A stretch of 64,000 bases of DNA, taken from Thiocapsa sp. (GTDB lineage Bacteria > Pseudomonadota > Gammaproteobacteria > Chromatiales > Chromatiaceae). Position 1 is the first letter of the stretch. Every line of letters starts with the position of its first letter. The notes beneath the pieces were generated by a model. That model saw nothing but the letters and a program-made list of their open reading frames with translations, did no database searches and was not told the DNA's origin. The stretch covers positions 1,922,001-1,986,000 of the forward strand of contig NZ_CP073760.1 in the NCBI RefSeq assembly GCF_018399035.1, given 5' to 3'. Position numbers and translations under genes: made by a program. Shown here one piece after another: positions 37,472-45,504 of this stretch.

Positions 37472-39253
37472 CTAGGGTCCGACCGGCTGGACCGCCCGCC
37501 AGACCACCCGCTCCAGCCCGACGCCGACCACTGCAAACAGGCGCAGATCGGTCAGGCCGTAGCGGGTCCGTAAGGCGGCGCCGTAGCGTTGCGCCTGATC
37601 CGCCGCCTCCGTCAGTTTCGCCTGGATGGATGGCAGCGCCTCCAATTGCGCCGCGGTGGATTCACGCACCTGCTCCCCGGTCAGGCCCAGATCCTTCAGG
37701 CTCAGGTATTTGAATTCCAGCAACAGGTCCAGGGCCTGAAACTGCCGCATATCGGATCGGACAATCAGGCTCAGATCGCTATAGCCGTGGTCCACCTCGG
37801 TTTCCGAGACCATCATGTACAGCCGGTCATCGAACAGCAGTGTGAGAAAGGCGATCTTCACCAGCAATTCATTGGTCCAACGATAATCCCGATTCGAGAG
37901 CACCGGGAGATAACGCTGTTCGATAAAGGCGACCAACGGGGCCAAATCGCCCTTGAGATACACGGTTTCCGCCAGACGCGGGATGGTCTGGCGATCGTCG
38001 TAGGTGGGCAGCCAGAGCTCCCGCAACCGTTCGACATAGAGCGAGCGGGCCACCAGATTGGGGATGTTCAGGATCGCCTTGCCCAGCACGCCGCGCCCGG
38101 CAAAGGTCAGGACCCCGAAGTAGTACAGCAGCGAGGCCATGAACGGCTGATCCTTGACCGCGGTCAAGACGTCCGCGACGCCAAAGCGCCGGGCCAGGCG
38201 CGGAATGATCACCCCCTCCGCACCATTGAGCGCCTGAATCAACACCGCTTCGCCATGCGGAAGCTGGGCGATGTAGGCCAGTTTGCCGCGATCCATCGCC
38301 AGATTTTCGTCCAGCATTTCCTTTGGATAGCCGCCATCGGTCTGCAAGGCTTTGAGAAAATAGAGGCTCAGGGTCGGGTTGTAGAGCCGCTCGCCGCCGG
38401 TTTCGCTGAAGCAGTAACCGTTGTAGAAGGTGCGCATGGTCTCCAGGACCTCCGCCGCCGACCAGGACCCGCCCTCCACGGCCATGCGCGCCAGCACGGC
38501 GGCGATCTCCGCCTCGGTGAAACCGCACAGATCGTTGAACGTCGCTTTGAGATAGATATTCTCCCCGACGTTGTAGCCGCTGGTCATGTCGCTGAGGACG
38601 ACCGGCGACACCCCGGTGATGAACACCCGATCCAGCCCTAAACCACCCGCCGCCGCTTTTACCGCCTTGAACACGGTTTTCAGTAAGCCCTCGCCATACA
38701 AGAGGGCTTCGTAATAGGCCTGTTTACGGCCGGCCATCAGTACGTCGTTGGCGAAATTGTCGTATTCGTCAATCAGCAGATAGAGTTTGCGGCCCGCCGC
38801 CCGCGTCGCGCTCAGTAGCGATTCCAGCGACGAAATGGCGTTATCCGGGCGCAGCGTCACGGGCTGGGTGAGATGCGTTGCGTAATCGGCGGCAAATTGA
38901 GCCATGCGATCATTGAGATGCTGATGCAACGCCGCTTCGATGTCTTTGACTTCTCCCTGTGCTTTCACCAGCGAGAAATCCCATTTCATCACGAAATACT
39001 GGTTATGCCGTGGCGTGGGATTGCGGCCGATCGCCAAATGACCAAACAGCGCCTCGAATTGCGCCGCCCGGTTCACATCGTAGTAGTTCTCCAGCATCGA
39101 CAGCAGCAGGCTTTTGCCAAAGCGGCGGGGCCGGATGAAGATCAGTTGATCCCCTGCGGCTTCGAGGAGAGGAATCCGGTCGGTGCGGTCCTGGTAGAAG
39201 TATCCGTTCTGGATGAGCTTGCTGAAATCGCTTAAGCCGTAAGGAAACTGCAT
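37472..39253 (-). CDS. AAA-ATPase_like / PDDEXK_9 (DUF1703) protein
   Basis: 593 aa. It begins MQFPYGLSDFSKLIQNGYFYQDRTDRIPLLE, the standard opening of the AAA-ATPase_like family. The degenerate P-loop is RPRRFGKSLLLSML, Walker B is LYLLIDEYDNF, and FITGVSPVVLSD follows. The C-terminal nuclease-like core is DHGYSDLSLI...LLLEFKY. The family is frequent in repeat-rich genomes and its role is unknown. The start is ATG 39253 with GAGGGA seven bases upstream; the extra 47 codons of the frame are not family-like. It lies between the two paralogous ATPase genes, all on the minus strand. Confidence 0.9.
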   Translation of the reverse strand: MQFPYGLSDFSKLIQNGYFYQDRTDRIPLLEAAGDQLIFIRPRRFGKSLLLSMLENYYDVNRAAQFEALFGHLAIGRNPTPRHNQYFVMKWDFSLVKAQGEVKDIEAALHQHLNDRMAQFAADYATHLTQPVTLRPDNAISSLESLLSATRAAGRKLYLLIDEYDNFANDVLMAGRKQAYYEALLYGEGLLKTVFKAVKAAAGGLGLDRVFITGVSPVVLSDMTSGYNVGENIYLKATFNDLCGFTEAEIAAVLARMAVEGGSWSAAEVLETMRTFYNGYCFSETGGERLYNPTLSLYFLKALQTDGGYPKEMLDENLAMDRGKLAYIAQLPHGEAVLIQALNGAEGVIIPRLARRFGVADVLTAVKDQPFMASLLYYFGVLTFAGRGVLGKAILNIPNLVARSLYVERLRELWLPTYDDRQTIPRLAETVYLKGDLAPLVAFIEQRYLPVLSNRDYRWTNELLVKIAFLTLLFDDRLYMMVSETEVDHGYSDLSLIVRSDMRQFQALDLLLEFKYLSLKDLGLTGEQVRESTAAQLEALPSIQAKLTEAADQAQRYGAALRTRYGLTDLRLFAVVGVGLERVVWRAVQPVGP

Positions 39254-39282
39254 GACTGTATCCCTCGCATCAGGGCTGGTTA

Positions 39283-39401
39283 GGCGCCGATCATACCGGA
39301 AGCGCCGGTTTTGCGAAGTCAGCCATCTGCGCTCCGTCCGGAAGCGAGCATGCCGCCGGGTTGGGGCTCTCGACTGCAGCGTGCGCGGCGACATCCGGGC
39401 A
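39283..39401. repeat. 119-bp direct repeat flanking ATPase cassette 2 (left copy)
   Basis: Aligns with 41323-41442, from GGCGCCGATCATACCGG to CGACATCCGGGCA. The pair brackets the gene at 39615-41189. Confidence 0.85.
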
Positions 39402-39540
39402 CCTGAGCAATGAGCTTAAGCCACGCGCCGAATCCACGATTCGGGCGGAGGGCCGCACGTATCGAGCAACCAAAACCATTGAGGGCGAGCCTAGCGAGCC
39501 GCGTTGCGGCAGTGTGTGTCGAGCGCCAACGGCGCGACCG

Positions 39541-39606
39541 ATGTCAGCCCGGGGCTGCGCCCCGGGTTGCAATCAACCAAAATCCTTGAGCCCTGAAAGG
39601 GCGGTC
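39541..39606. repeat. REP-like tandem hairpins 3' of ATPase cassette 2
   Basis: Perfect hairpin CCCGGGGC-TGC-GCCCCGGG (39548-39566) and GCCCT-GAA-AGGGC (about 39590-39602), just after the stop of the minus-strand ATPase. They may stabilise or terminate its transcript. Confidence 0.7.
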
Positions 39607-39614
39607 TAGAGAGG

Positions 39615-41189
39615 TCAGGCGCGAATCACCTGAATGGAGCGCCCCCGGGGACTGATCCGGGTGGCGCTGTCGGTGCGTTCGGCGATCGGCGACTGTCCGG
39701 CACGGCGGTCGAAGATCACCAGCCAGCCGCTGTCCAGTCCCAAGCCGGCGAGATAGTCGTCGAGCTGGATCAGCCCCTCGGCGAGCGGATCGGGTCGGCC
39801 GTCGCGCCAGACCTTGAGCTCCATCCCCAGCATCACCGCCCCATAGCGCAGACACAGATCCATGCGCCCGGAGCCGATGGCGTATTCGCGCTCCAGGGTA
39901 CCGCCGCCGTTGATCACCCGATGTAGAAAGGCCATGAGCACCAGATGCGGGGCGATTTCGTGATACGGGGCGCTTTTGAGCAGCGGCTCGCCGTGTTGGC
40001 GCCAGAAGGCGAGGAAGGCGTCGAGCAGCGCGGCCGGATCCAGGGTGCCGCCGGCCTTGAGCCAGGTCGGGCTGATCTGCGGCAGGGATGCCTGCGGGGT
40101 GAAGGCGAGCATGCGCGGCAGCACCTCGCGATAGATGGGATTGGCGACGGTCAGGCCACCGCCGTCGGTTTGCCGCAGCAGACCCAGATCGAGCAGATAC
40201 TGGATATCGTCGTCGGGCACGTTGCCGAGCGTCAGCCCGGCCAGCATCGGCTCGATGACGCGCCGCACCCGCGGTTCCTGGAGCTTGTGGGCGAGCTGAT
40301 CGAGATGGGTCACGCGCTCGACGATCATCGCCTCCTTGGCCTGATCGATGAGGTCTAAGGTAATCGGCCGGGACCGGTCGCGTCCGGCGCGTAGCTCGAA
40401 GCAGGCGCGGTAGGCCAGCGCGTTGACCAGCCAGGGCTGACCCTGCGTCAGCTCCCAAACGCGCTCCAGCGCCTCCGGGGTGAAGACCTGCCCGGTCTCT
40501 TGGGTATGCTCCAGCAGCAGGGTGCGGGTCTCCGCAGCGCTGAAGTCGCCCAGTCGCAGCGACTTGGCCTTGATGTTGAAGGCGCTGCCGCCGGTGATGA
40601 CCTCGCGTTCGGAGCTGGCATGGATGCGGTAGTCGCGCAGATCGCGCACGCCGCACAGGACGATGGTCTGGGGAAAGGCGGTCGGACGTTGCGGATAGCC
40701 GGCGCGCAGTTGGCGCAGCAGGGAGAGCAAGGTGTCGCCGACCAGGGCATCGACCTCGTCGAGCAGCAGCACCGCCGGGCGCGGATCGGCGCTGGCCCAG
40801 TATTCCAGCAGTGCCGTCAGCCGATCCCCGGCAGCAATCTGCGTTCCCTGATCGCGCTGCCACTCCAGCAGGCGGGTATCGCCGAGAGACGTGCGTGCGG
40901 CCCGGCCAAGCACGCTGCAGATCGTCGTCATGGCCGGCTCGATCTGCTCGCGCCAGGGCTGCGCGGCCTCGATATTGGCATAGACCGTCCGATAGCGCCC
41001 CTCCCGATTCAGATGCGCCATGAGCGCCAGCAGGCAGGAGGTCTTGCCGGTCTGGCGCGGGGCATGGAGCAGGAAGTATTTCTTTTGGTCGATCAGATTC
41101 AGGACTTCGTCCAGATCCCAGCGCGACAGCGGCGGCAGGGTGTAGTGGTCGTCGGGGCGGACCGGGCCTTCCGTCGTGAAGAAGCGCAT
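39615..41189 (-). CDS. AAA-like ATPase with C-terminal PD-(D/E)XK-type domain, paralogue 2
   Basis: 524 aa, the same length as the protein at 35377-36951 and almost identical outside two blocks. The P-loop APRQTGKT and Walker B LLLDEVD are unchanged, but the stretch between them (about 73-138) is largely different (NIEAAQPWREQIEPAMTT.. against NLEPAQAYREQVDAAMAT..). A second divergent patch is around 318-370. The nuclease-like core GRMDLCLRYGAVMLGMELKVW is kept. This pattern suggests a duplicated cassette with recombination or selection acting on one recognition segment. It is flanked by 119-bp direct repeats. Confidence 0.85.
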   Translation of the reverse strand: MRFFTTEGPVRPDDHYTLPPLSRWDLDEVLNLIDQKKYFLLHAPRQTGKTSCLLALMAHLNREGRYRTVYANIEAAQPWREQIEPAMTTICSVLGRAARTSLGDTRLLEWQRDQGTQIAAGDRLTALLEYWASADPRPAVLLLDEVDALVGDTLLSLLRQLRAGYPQRPTAFPQTIVLCGVRDLRDYRIHASSEREVITGGSAFNIKAKSLRLGDFSAAETRTLLLEHTQETGQVFTPEALERVWELTQGQPWLVNALAYRACFELRAGRDRSRPITLDLIDQAKEAMIVERVTHLDQLAHKLQEPRVRRVIEPMLAGLTLGNVPDDDIQYLLDLGLLRQTDGGGLTVANPIYREVLPRMLAFTPQASLPQISPTWLKAGGTLDPAALLDAFLAFWRQHGEPLLKSAPYHEIAPHLVLMAFLHRVINGGGTLEREYAIGSGRMDLCLRYGAVMLGMELKVWRDGRPDPLAEGLIQLDDYLAGLGLDSGWLVIFDRRAGQSPIAERTDSATRISPRGRSIQVIRA

Positions 41190-41322
41190 GGCGTACCTCG
41201 CGGGTCGTGAATCGTGGGGAGCATAGCATCGTCGCCTGTCACACCGCGTCTGGCTCCGATTCCGTCTCGTCGTCCATGACCCGCAGCCCGCGCCGAAGAC
41301 TGCCCGGCGGATCGCCGAGTTG

Positions 41323-41442
41323 GGCGCCGATCATACCGGCAGCGCCGGTTTTCCGAAGTCGGCCATTCTGCGCCCCGCCCGGAAGCGAACAGGCCGCCGG
41401 GTTTGGAATCTCGACTGCAGCGTGCGCGGCGACATCCGGGCA
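41323..41442. repeat. 119-bp direct repeat flanking ATPase cassette 2 (right copy)
   Basis: Counterpart of 39283-39401. It is located upstream of the second ATPase gene. Confidence 0.85.
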
Positions 41443-41719
41443 TGCTGCCACCCTTCCGAGAGGTCGGGGACGGACTTCGGTCGGCGCCCATGAAACGCAC
41501 ATAGGTGCACTTTTGGTTGCGAAATCTCAGGGTAAAGCAGTCGGCAAAGCGCCGATACTCTGCACTCGGGCTGCGCGCGAGTCGCTGCCTTGGAGCCCTG
41601 CCGCCCTGGCTGGTGCCGGGGGCACGGGTGATGACTCTTTCAGGCGGACGTGCGGCGCCGAGCCGAGGCCACCGAGCCGGGAGTCGGCCCACAGGTCCGC
41701 TATCGACGAGGAACAACAC

Positions 41720-41989
41720 ATGCCGATGCAAGACGGAACGGGTCGACGTGGATCCGGACGCGGTCGTGGTCAGGGACAGGGACAGGGGCGTGGACGTGGC
41801 TCCTGCGGTGGGAGACGGATGCGGGCGGGACGCGGCGGTGGCCGACGCGGAGTGCTCGAGGCCGGTGAAACCCCGATCGGACACCCGGAGCCGCGTGGGC
41901 CCGCAACACCGCCTCTAAGCAAGCAGATCGCTCAGTTGAGGGTGAGGCTCGAGCAGTTGGAGACCGGAGCGACGTCGGACACCGTTTGA
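41720..41989 (+). CDS. DUF5320-like Gly/Arg-rich small protein
   Basis: 89 aa. It starts MPMQDGTGRRGSGRGRGQG and then GQGRGRGSCGGRRMRAGRG, and ends with a short amphipathic helix LSKQIAQLRVRLEQLETG. This matches the build of DUF5320 proteins (MPGxDGTGPxGxGxxTGRGxGxC... plus a C-terminal coiled coil), often found beside NifB/NifX-like iron-molybdenum cofactor or Mrp genes. No such partner is present here. The SD GAGGAA lies six bases before ATG 41720. Composition-biased, so function cannot be deduced. Confidence 0.65.
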   Translation: MPMQDGTGRRGSGRGRGQGQGQGRGRGSCGGRRMRAGRGGGRRGVLEAGETPIGHPEPRGPATPPLSKQIAQLRVRLEQLETGATSDTV

Positions 41990-42147
41990 CGACATTGCCC
42001 CCCAGCCGCAATCCGAATGCCCGGGACCGACGGCGCGAGCGGCTCGAACCCCGACGCCGGACACGATCCGGATCCATCGCGAGGCTGTGCAGGCCACGAG
42101 CCAAGGATCTTCCCTTCGCACCTCGCGTGATCGTTATTAGAAATCGA

Positions 42148-42161
42148 TTGATATAAATCAA
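42148..42161. promoter_or_regulatory. Perfect FNR/ANR-type box
   Basis: TTGATATAAATCAA matches the FNR consensus TTGATnnnnATCAA exactly and sits inside a longer palindrome CGATTGAT-ATAA-ATCAATCG. It lies 124 bp before the peroxiredoxin ATG, suggesting oxygen-dependent control. Confidence 0.7.
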
Positions 42162-42284
42162 TCGTCCTTGACGATGGCTACCATCGCAACAAACGACTTC
42201 TTAGGTTCATCACCGATCGCTAATCTAGCGTCAACCTCAAACGAGGGATGACGCAACAACCACTGAACACCTGGAGATCGACCC

Positions 42285-42938
42285 ATGACCAACGAGACCA
42301 CGACCGCCCCCGCCATGCCGCGTCTGAACGAGCCGGCCCCGGCCTTCGATGCCCCGACCACCCATGGCCGCAAGACCCTGGAAGACTACCGCGGCAAGTG
42401 GCTGGTGCTCTTCTCGCATCCGGCCGACTTCACGCCGGTGTGTACCACCGAGTTCATGGGCTTCGCCCGCCGCCATGCCGATTTCCAGGCACTCGACTGC
42501 GATCTGCTCGGCCTCTCCATCGACAGCCACTACAGCCACGTCGCCTGGGTGCGCAACATCAAGGAGAAGTTCGACGTGGAGATCGGTTTTCCGATCATCG
42601 CCGACCTCTCGATGCAGGTCGCCAAGGCCTACGGCATGATTCAGCCCGGCGCGAGCGATACCTCGGCGGTGCGGGCCACCTTCGTGATCGATCCGCAAGG
42701 CGTGCTGCGGGCCATGCTCTACTATCCGATGAGCAACGGCCGCTCGATCGACGAGATCCTGCGTCTGGTGAAGGCCATGCAGACCTCCGACGCCTACAAG
42801 GTCGCCACACCCGAGAACTGGCAGCCGGGCGAGCAGGTCATCGTCCCGCCGCCGGGCAGCGTGGACGAGGCGAACGCACGGGTGGCGAGCGGCGAGTACG
42901 ACTGCGTGGACTGGTACTTCTGCAAGAAATCGCTCTGA
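42285..42938 (+). CDS. Peroxiredoxin (AhpC/TSA, Prx6-like clade)
   Basis: 217 aa thiol peroxidase. The peroxidatic Cys53 sits in FSHPADFTPVCTTEF. The long C-terminal extension (ENWQPGEQVIVPPPGSVDEA) and two terminal cysteines, Cys207 and Cys213 (YDCVDWYFCKKSL), are typical of the archaeal/bacterial Prx6-type decamers in which the C-terminal Cys resolves the disulfide. It reduces H2O2 and organic peroxides in the cytoplasm. GGAG lies nine bases before ATG 42285. A perfect FNR-type box lies upstream and a terminator follows, so it is monocistronic. Confidence 0.95.
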   Translation: MTNETTTAPAMPRLNEPAPAFDAPTTHGRKTLEDYRGKWLVLFSHPADFTPVCTTEFMGFARRHADFQALDCDLLGLSIDSHYSHVAWVRNIKEKFDVEIGFPIIADLSMQVAKAYGMIQPGASDTSAVRATFVIDPQGVLRAMLYYPMSNGRSIDEILRLVKAMQTSDAYKVATPENWQPGEQVIVPPPGSVDEANARVASGEYDCVDWYFCKKSL

Positions 42939-42967
42939 GCCTGAAAAATCCTGATTGATCGACACGC

Positions 42968-42998
42968 ACAGCCCCGGCCGACAGGTCGGGGCTGTTTT
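42968..42998 (+). terminator. Rho-independent terminator of the peroxiredoxin gene
   Basis: Stem 42968-42979 with 42984-42995 (one G-T pair), loop GACA, then TTTT. It begins 30 bp after the peroxiredoxin stop. Confidence 0.85.
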
Positions 42999-43072
42999 CG
43001 TTCGGGCGGCCTTGTTCACGCCTCAACCATCCAACACGTACAATTCCATCAGTCGAAGTTTGATGGAAAGCC

Positions 43073-43227
43073 GATCATGATCTGTCGTCCGAGGCTCACG
43101 TTGAGGTCCGTCAAGGCCGAGCGTGGAGCGTTCCCCGCCCCGGGAGCAGACTCGACAGCGCACCGCGCAGCCAAGCGCAGCCTGCATCTGCCGACACCTT
43201 AGGCCGGCCCGACCTCCCGGCCAAGCC
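43073..43227. repeat. 155-bp direct repeat, right copy (orphan kinase 5' end)
   Basis: Ungapped match to 35120-35274. On the minus strand it still encodes LTDLNVSLGRQIMI, the start of the haem-sensor kinase, but the frame is then lost. It marks the right boundary of the ATPase-nuclease island. Confidence 0.9.
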
Positions 43228-43233
43228 TGGACG

Positions 43234-43310
43234 TGGCGCAGAGCGCCACGGGGCATGCGTGACACCGCGGAGCGGTGTCACGAGTGTGGTGGAGCGGTGT
43301 CACGAGTCCC
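43234..43310. repeat. Tandem short hairpins (REP-like)
   Basis: GTGGCGC-AGA-GCGCCAC (43234-43250), TGACACCGC-GGA-GCGGTGTCA (43260-43280), then a further partial unit repeating GGAGCGGTGTCACGAGT. The loops AGA/GGA recall REP elements used by RAYT-type transposases. Confidence 0.7.
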
Positions 43311-43350
43311 TCAAGGTCTGGGTGGCCGGTCAAACGAGTGAGACCGGCGA

Positions 43351-43971
43351 CTACAGCCAATTATGCAGCGCGGAATCCCTCAGTACTCCGTCGGGATCCG
43401 CATCTTTCGAGCGTGCGCTTCGTGCATGATCGGCAATCTGCCGAAAGGCCGGATGGGAGGTCGCGACATAGTTCACGGAGAACGCAGGTGCCGGAGTCGG
43501 CAAGATCTCGCGTCCGCCTGAATCAACGATCTTCTGCTTGATGCCCTCGAATGGCGAGCCGCCGAGATATTTGTCGGAGTTAATCTGAAGAACACCCGCA
43601 GTCCTGTGCCTTGCGATGGAGGAGAATGTCCGGCTGACATAGAAGAGCCCCTGCGATGAAAAATAGAGCTCGTCGCGAAGTCGATAATCCTCGAGCCGAT
43701 AGCGGTAGACGAGGATGGCCTCCGTCACAGGATTGGGCGAATGGATGGAATGTCCCGGTCGACCGAGCCAGGCGATGGCCGATTTTCGGGTGGTACCGAA
43801 ATCCAATTTGCGATGAATCAAGATGGTGCGGCTAGAGATCAAGGGCGAATAACTCGAGGACAATACCAGGACCGGCGAGTACGCCGACACACAGTCATAT
43901 TGCTCTCGCATCTTGTCTTCATAACGGATTCGAGCACGGCTTCGTCGAACGAACGGCAAGAAATCAAACAT
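43351..43971 (-). CDS. Hypothetical protein
   Basis: 206 aa, soluble, with lower GC than the neighbours. It begins MFDFLPFVRRSRARIRYEDKM and has many aromatic and Ser/Arg residues; the middle part EAILVYRYRLEDYRLRDELY looks like beta-alpha structure. No domain is recognised. Only a weak SD precedes the ATG. On the minus strand it directly follows the RfaH C-terminal fragment (58 bp), so it may be the first surviving gene of a former RfaH-controlled surface-polysaccharide operon. Confidence 0.55.
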   Translation of the reverse strand: MFDFLPFVRRSRARIRYEDKMREQYDCVSAYSPVLVLSSSYSPLISSRTILIHRKLDFGTTRKSAIAWLGRPGHSIHSPNPVTEAILVYRYRLEDYRLRDELYFSSQGLFYVSRTFSSIARHRTAGVLQINSDKYLGGSPFEGIKQKIVDSGGREILPTPAPAFSVNYVATSHPAFRQIADHARSARSKDADPDGVLRDSALHNWL

Positions 43972-44029
43972 AGTTCAACCGATATTGAGAAACAGATGCG
44001 ACAGGAACGTTGCTCGATTCACCGATTAT

Positions 44030-44196
44030 TCAAGCGGACCGAGCAAGGGATGACAAGGGGAGCACGACCTCGGCCGGGCGGCCGAGCATTTGTATGAGTA
44101 AACGTGCGCGATCAACGCCGTCGTAGGCATCAAAGATCGCATCCAACCCATTAAAGACACCCGCGTTGACGCGAAGGACTTGCCCGTCGGGTAGCA
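44030..44196 (-). pseudogene. C-terminal KOW fragment of an RfaH/NusG-like antiterminator
   Basis: Minus-strand frame LPDGQVLRVNAGVFNGLDA, then IFDAYDGVDRARLLIQMLGR and PAEVVLPLSSL, then stop. This is the KOW domain of NusG/RfaH-type elongation factors (usual form PGxxVRVxxGPFAGLEGIF...RVxVLLELLGRxxxVxxP). The NusG N-terminal domain is missing; homology begins at the hairpin 44194-44219, next to the group II intron remnant. RfaH normally allows transcription of long polysaccharide operons. Confidence 0.6.
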
Positions 44197-44219
44197 GGGT
44201 GACCTTACGGTCACCCTGC
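44194..44219. repeat. 11-bp hairpin at the RfaH/intron junction
   Basis: GCAGGGTGACC-TTAC-GGTCACCCTGC, a perfect inverted repeat. It marks the edge between the RfaH fragment and intron-derived sequence. Confidence 0.7.
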
Positions 44220-44393
44220 CCCCTAAGGCAGGGTCGGGAACTGGCGCGCCGATGGTAGGGTCCGGCGGGACCTCCAGCACTTTCGCGCTGGCCCTCAGTC
44301 CGGCTCCCATGATCACGTTTCCAACTCCCGCCACGTCAAACCCGGCGTGCCGTTTTCCGGCACCGGGATTTCCTGTTGCCTTCACACCACGGG
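44220..44393 (-). other. Probable 3' untranslated part of a group II intron
   Basis: About 170 bp after the reverse transcriptase stop, before the RfaH fragment. This is where intron domains V/VI would lie. GC-rich stem-forming stretches are present (for example CCAGC-GCGAAA-GTGCTGG read on the minus strand), but I could not identify a convincing domain V. Confidence 0.35.
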
Positions 44394-45071
44394 TTATGAG
44401 ACCTCTTGCGCTGGGAGTGCTTTCGGTTTCCGTGGCGCCACCCGATACCCGTTGAAGAGTCCGAGTGCTTCGTACAGCCACGTCCTACTCCACCTCGTCC
44501 AGCCAAAACCCTGACGCTGATGCGCGCGCATTAAATGGCGCCGAATCTTCTTCTCCACCCAATCTTGGACATACCCGAAACAGCGACTGGAGTGCCCCAC
44601 CCGAAAGTAGCCTACCCACCCCCTGAGGATCGGATTGATCAGGGCGATCACCCGATCGATCGGCTGGGAGCGGTAGCGGTGGAACACCTCCTTGAGGCGT
44701 TGCAGGATCGCGGTGCGCGCCTTCATCCGTGGCGTGTAACGCGCGCCCCAGACCCCACGCCGAGTCTTGGCCCGGCGGAAGTCAAAGCCCGGGAAGCTGA
44801 ATGCCCCTCCCTGACTCAGGTCCAGTCGTCGTGTCTTGTCGTGATTGAGTTGCACATCAAGCTTGGCCAATTCCTCGACCAAGCGTCGCCAAGCCGCGTC
44901 CTCGAGCCAGTTCCACCGGCGATACCCATCGACCAAAATCACCAGGTCATCGGCGTAACGGGCATACTCGATAGAGGTATAGCGTCCGTTGCGGGTGACC
45001 TCCTTGGCCCGCTCCAGCATCCGGTCGACCTCGTTGAGGTAGAGGTTACTGAGCAACGGTGAGAGTACGCC
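44394..45071 (-). pseudogene. Group II intron reverse transcriptase/maturase, N-terminally truncated
   Basis: About 225 residues from GVLSPLLSNLYLNEVD through the catalytic YADD (ARYADDLVILVDGY), the thumb region and a group II maturase-type end (INPILRGWVGYFRVGHSSRCFGYV, ...WTRWSRTWLYEALGLFNGY). The palm motif with the first catalytic Asp and the RT-0 to RT-4 region are missing, so it cannot be active. The longer frame (to 45329) continues into unrelated sequence. The 5' break at 45071 coincides with the end of a serine-recombinase fragment. Confidence 0.8.
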
Positions 45072-45072
45072 G

Positions 45073-45240
45073 CTTACAATCTTGCATACTTGAAGTTCCG
45101 TTTGATTTGCCAGGCGCATTCTCGCCGCTGCCATTGCCGATGTCCGGATCGGGGTCGACCCGAAAGACCACCACAATCTCCTGGTGATGAATCTCGATGC
45201 GTTTGACCAGTGCACGGATGATTTCACGCTTGGTGTTATA
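45073..45240 (-). pseudogene. C-terminal fragment of a large serine recombinase
   Basis: Minus-strand frame NTKREIIRALVKRIEIHHQE, IVVVFRVDPDPD and ending SMQDCKR. This resembles the end of resolvase-type recombinases (KREIIRxLVxRIEVxxxxVxVVYRVxP...LQHCxRR). The catalytic N-terminal domain is absent. The fragment abuts the group II intron reverse transcriptase. Confidence 0.55.
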
Positions 45241-45504
45241 GTGCTTTTCAAGAGTACCTGTAGGTAACAATCGAAGGAACAAATTGCTCGATCGGCGTTG
45301 TTCATAGTCCCGTCCAAGTCCGAGTTCATGGCTTGGTGATGGGCATGCGGGGATTTGGCAGGACCCTCGAAATTTCATACCCTTGGAAGTGCAAACTCAC
45401 CGAGGGTTCGAAAAGATGTTCGAAGATCCTGCCGAGAGTGACTTTAGACCAAGCGCGGGTGCTGCGCTACCCGGACGTTCGAGACCGGGCCGGAGCATCG
45501 GCTC
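45241..45504. other. Spacer before the DUF6399 gene
   Basis: 264 bp with no supported gene. It contains an imperfect inverted pair ACCCTCGAAATTTC / GAGGGTTCGAA (about 45361-45415) and the GGAG ribosome site of the next gene. Confidence 0.4.

Noticed and set aside
41099..41884. 261-codon minus-strand frame upstream of the second ATPase
   Set aside because: Frame mixes the ATPase 5' end in the wrong phase with the complement of the DUF5320-like gene; no SD.
45241..45329. Extended N-terminus of the group II intron reverse transcriptase
   Set aside because: The added residues do not resemble an RT; in another frame this stretch adjoins a serine recombinase tail.
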